Part shown: one piece after another, positions 4,956-5,222 of the stretch
Layout of the letters: the number at the start of each line of letters is the position of its first letter
How positions within the stretch are numbered: position 1 is the stretch's first letter
Origin: Thermoplasmata archaeon
GTDB taxonomy: Archaea; Thermoplasmatota; E2; UBA202; JdFR-43
Direction of reading: 5' to 3'
Assembly (NCBI GenBank): GCA_021163175.1
Contig: JAGGXG010000118.1
Span: 1 to 5,222 of the forward strand
DNA: 5,222 bases
The notes under the pieces: model-generated
Databases searched by the model: none
The model's input: only the letters and a program-made list of their open reading frames with translations
Told to the model about the DNA's origin: nothing
Made by a program: the position numbers and the translations under genes

Positions 4956-5222
4956 ATGAATATGGTTTCAGATATTTTATCGAAGAAATTTCTCATATTG
5001 CTTGAGATTGCAACCGGCAATTATACAAAACTTGACCAAATAGCAGCTCGCATAGGAATAACAAAGCAGGCTGTCTCTGATTACATGAAAAAAATGAGGA
5101 ATGATGGAATGATAGGCGTTATCAATGGATATTACAAAGCAACGCCAAAGGGAATAAACTATATCTTTGAAAAAATAAATGGAATAGAAAAATATTTTGG
5201 AGAGAAGAAGAAAAAGCTCGGA
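4956..5222 (+). CDS. winged-helix DNA-binding regulator, cut by the window edge
   Basis: The first 89 residues are present and the frame is open at the window end. A winged helix-turn-helix is clear: helices up to LEIATGNYTK, then LDQIAARIGITKQAVSDYMK (about 26-45) as helix-turn-recognition helix, KKMRNDGMIG, and a wing with YYKATPKGINYI (about 59-70). The last residues are Lys-rich. It resembles archaeal predicted regulators of the COG1497 kind, which carry a further C-terminal domain, but the rest is missing, so the family is tentative. The coordinates give the outer ATG; the inner ATG (4962) suits the TATA spacing better. It is divergent from the cupin gene across a repeat-rich promoter and may repress both itself and the cupin. 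No effector can be inferred. Confidence 0.8.
   Translation, partial: MNMVSDILSKKFLILLEIATGNYTKLDQIAARIGITKQAVSDYMKKMRNDGMIGVINGYYKATPKGINYIFEKINGIEKYFGEKKKKLG

Larger units (their letters stand above)
4913..4964. repeat. 9-bp inverted repeat over both divergent start sites
   Basis: CATATTCAT (4913-4921) and ATGAATATG (4956-4964) are perfect inverted repeats. Their centre (4938.5) coincides with the shared promoter core. Each arm holds the outer and inner ATG of one gene, so both proteins begin Met-Asn-Met. It may be an operator for the adjacent winged-helix protein. Confidence 0.6.

Noticed and set aside
1..5222. CRISPR array, insertion sequence, toxin-antitoxin or defence genes
   Set aside because: There are no regularly spaced repeats, no transposase motifs and no small paired toxin/antitoxin frames.

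Overview
The window is an AT-rich piece of an archaeal chromosome. The evidence is two tRNA genes without an encoded 3' CCA, TATA boxes placed so that most mRNAs would start at or very near the ATG, and archaeal-type genes: cbf5 (H/ACA pseudouridine synthase), tiaS (agmatidine synthesis on tRNA-Ile2) and an archaeal HTH regulator. The gene set and base composition suit a euryarchaeal lineage. Thermoplasmatota is a guess from general look only.

Layout. At the left edge is tRNA-Pro(UGG) on +. Facing it on - is tRNA-Ser(GGA), whose 5' end overlaps the stop codon of cbf5. Between the two tRNAs lies a start-less piece of a beta-helix (NosD-like) surface protein gene on -. Upstream of cbf5 is a roughly 290-base gap. 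It holds a signal-peptide start with its own TATA box and ribosome binding site, but the frame breaks after 29 codons and appears to continue in another frame, so it looks like a decayed secreted-protein gene. Next comes a two-gene unit on -, an HTH regulator followed by thyX, coupled by a TAATG stop/start overlap. tiaS diverges from this unit across only 26 bases. It converges with a small cupin gene and overlaps it by 9 bases. The cupin diverges from a winged-helix regulator gene that runs off the right edge. These last two share an AT-rich core flanked by inverted and direct repeats.

How the genes fit together. Three elements concern tRNA and rRNA (tRNA-Pro, the cbf5/tRNA-Ser pair, and tiaS). 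thyX makes dTMP, and its tight coupling to the HTH gene suggests a functional link. The cupin and winged-helix genes may be a regulator/target pair.

I found no CRISPR array, transposase, integrase, replication origin or clearly new multi-gene system. The most notable points are the cbf5/tRNA-Ser overlap, the two gene remnants in the gaps, and the symmetric repeats at the cupin/regulator promoter.
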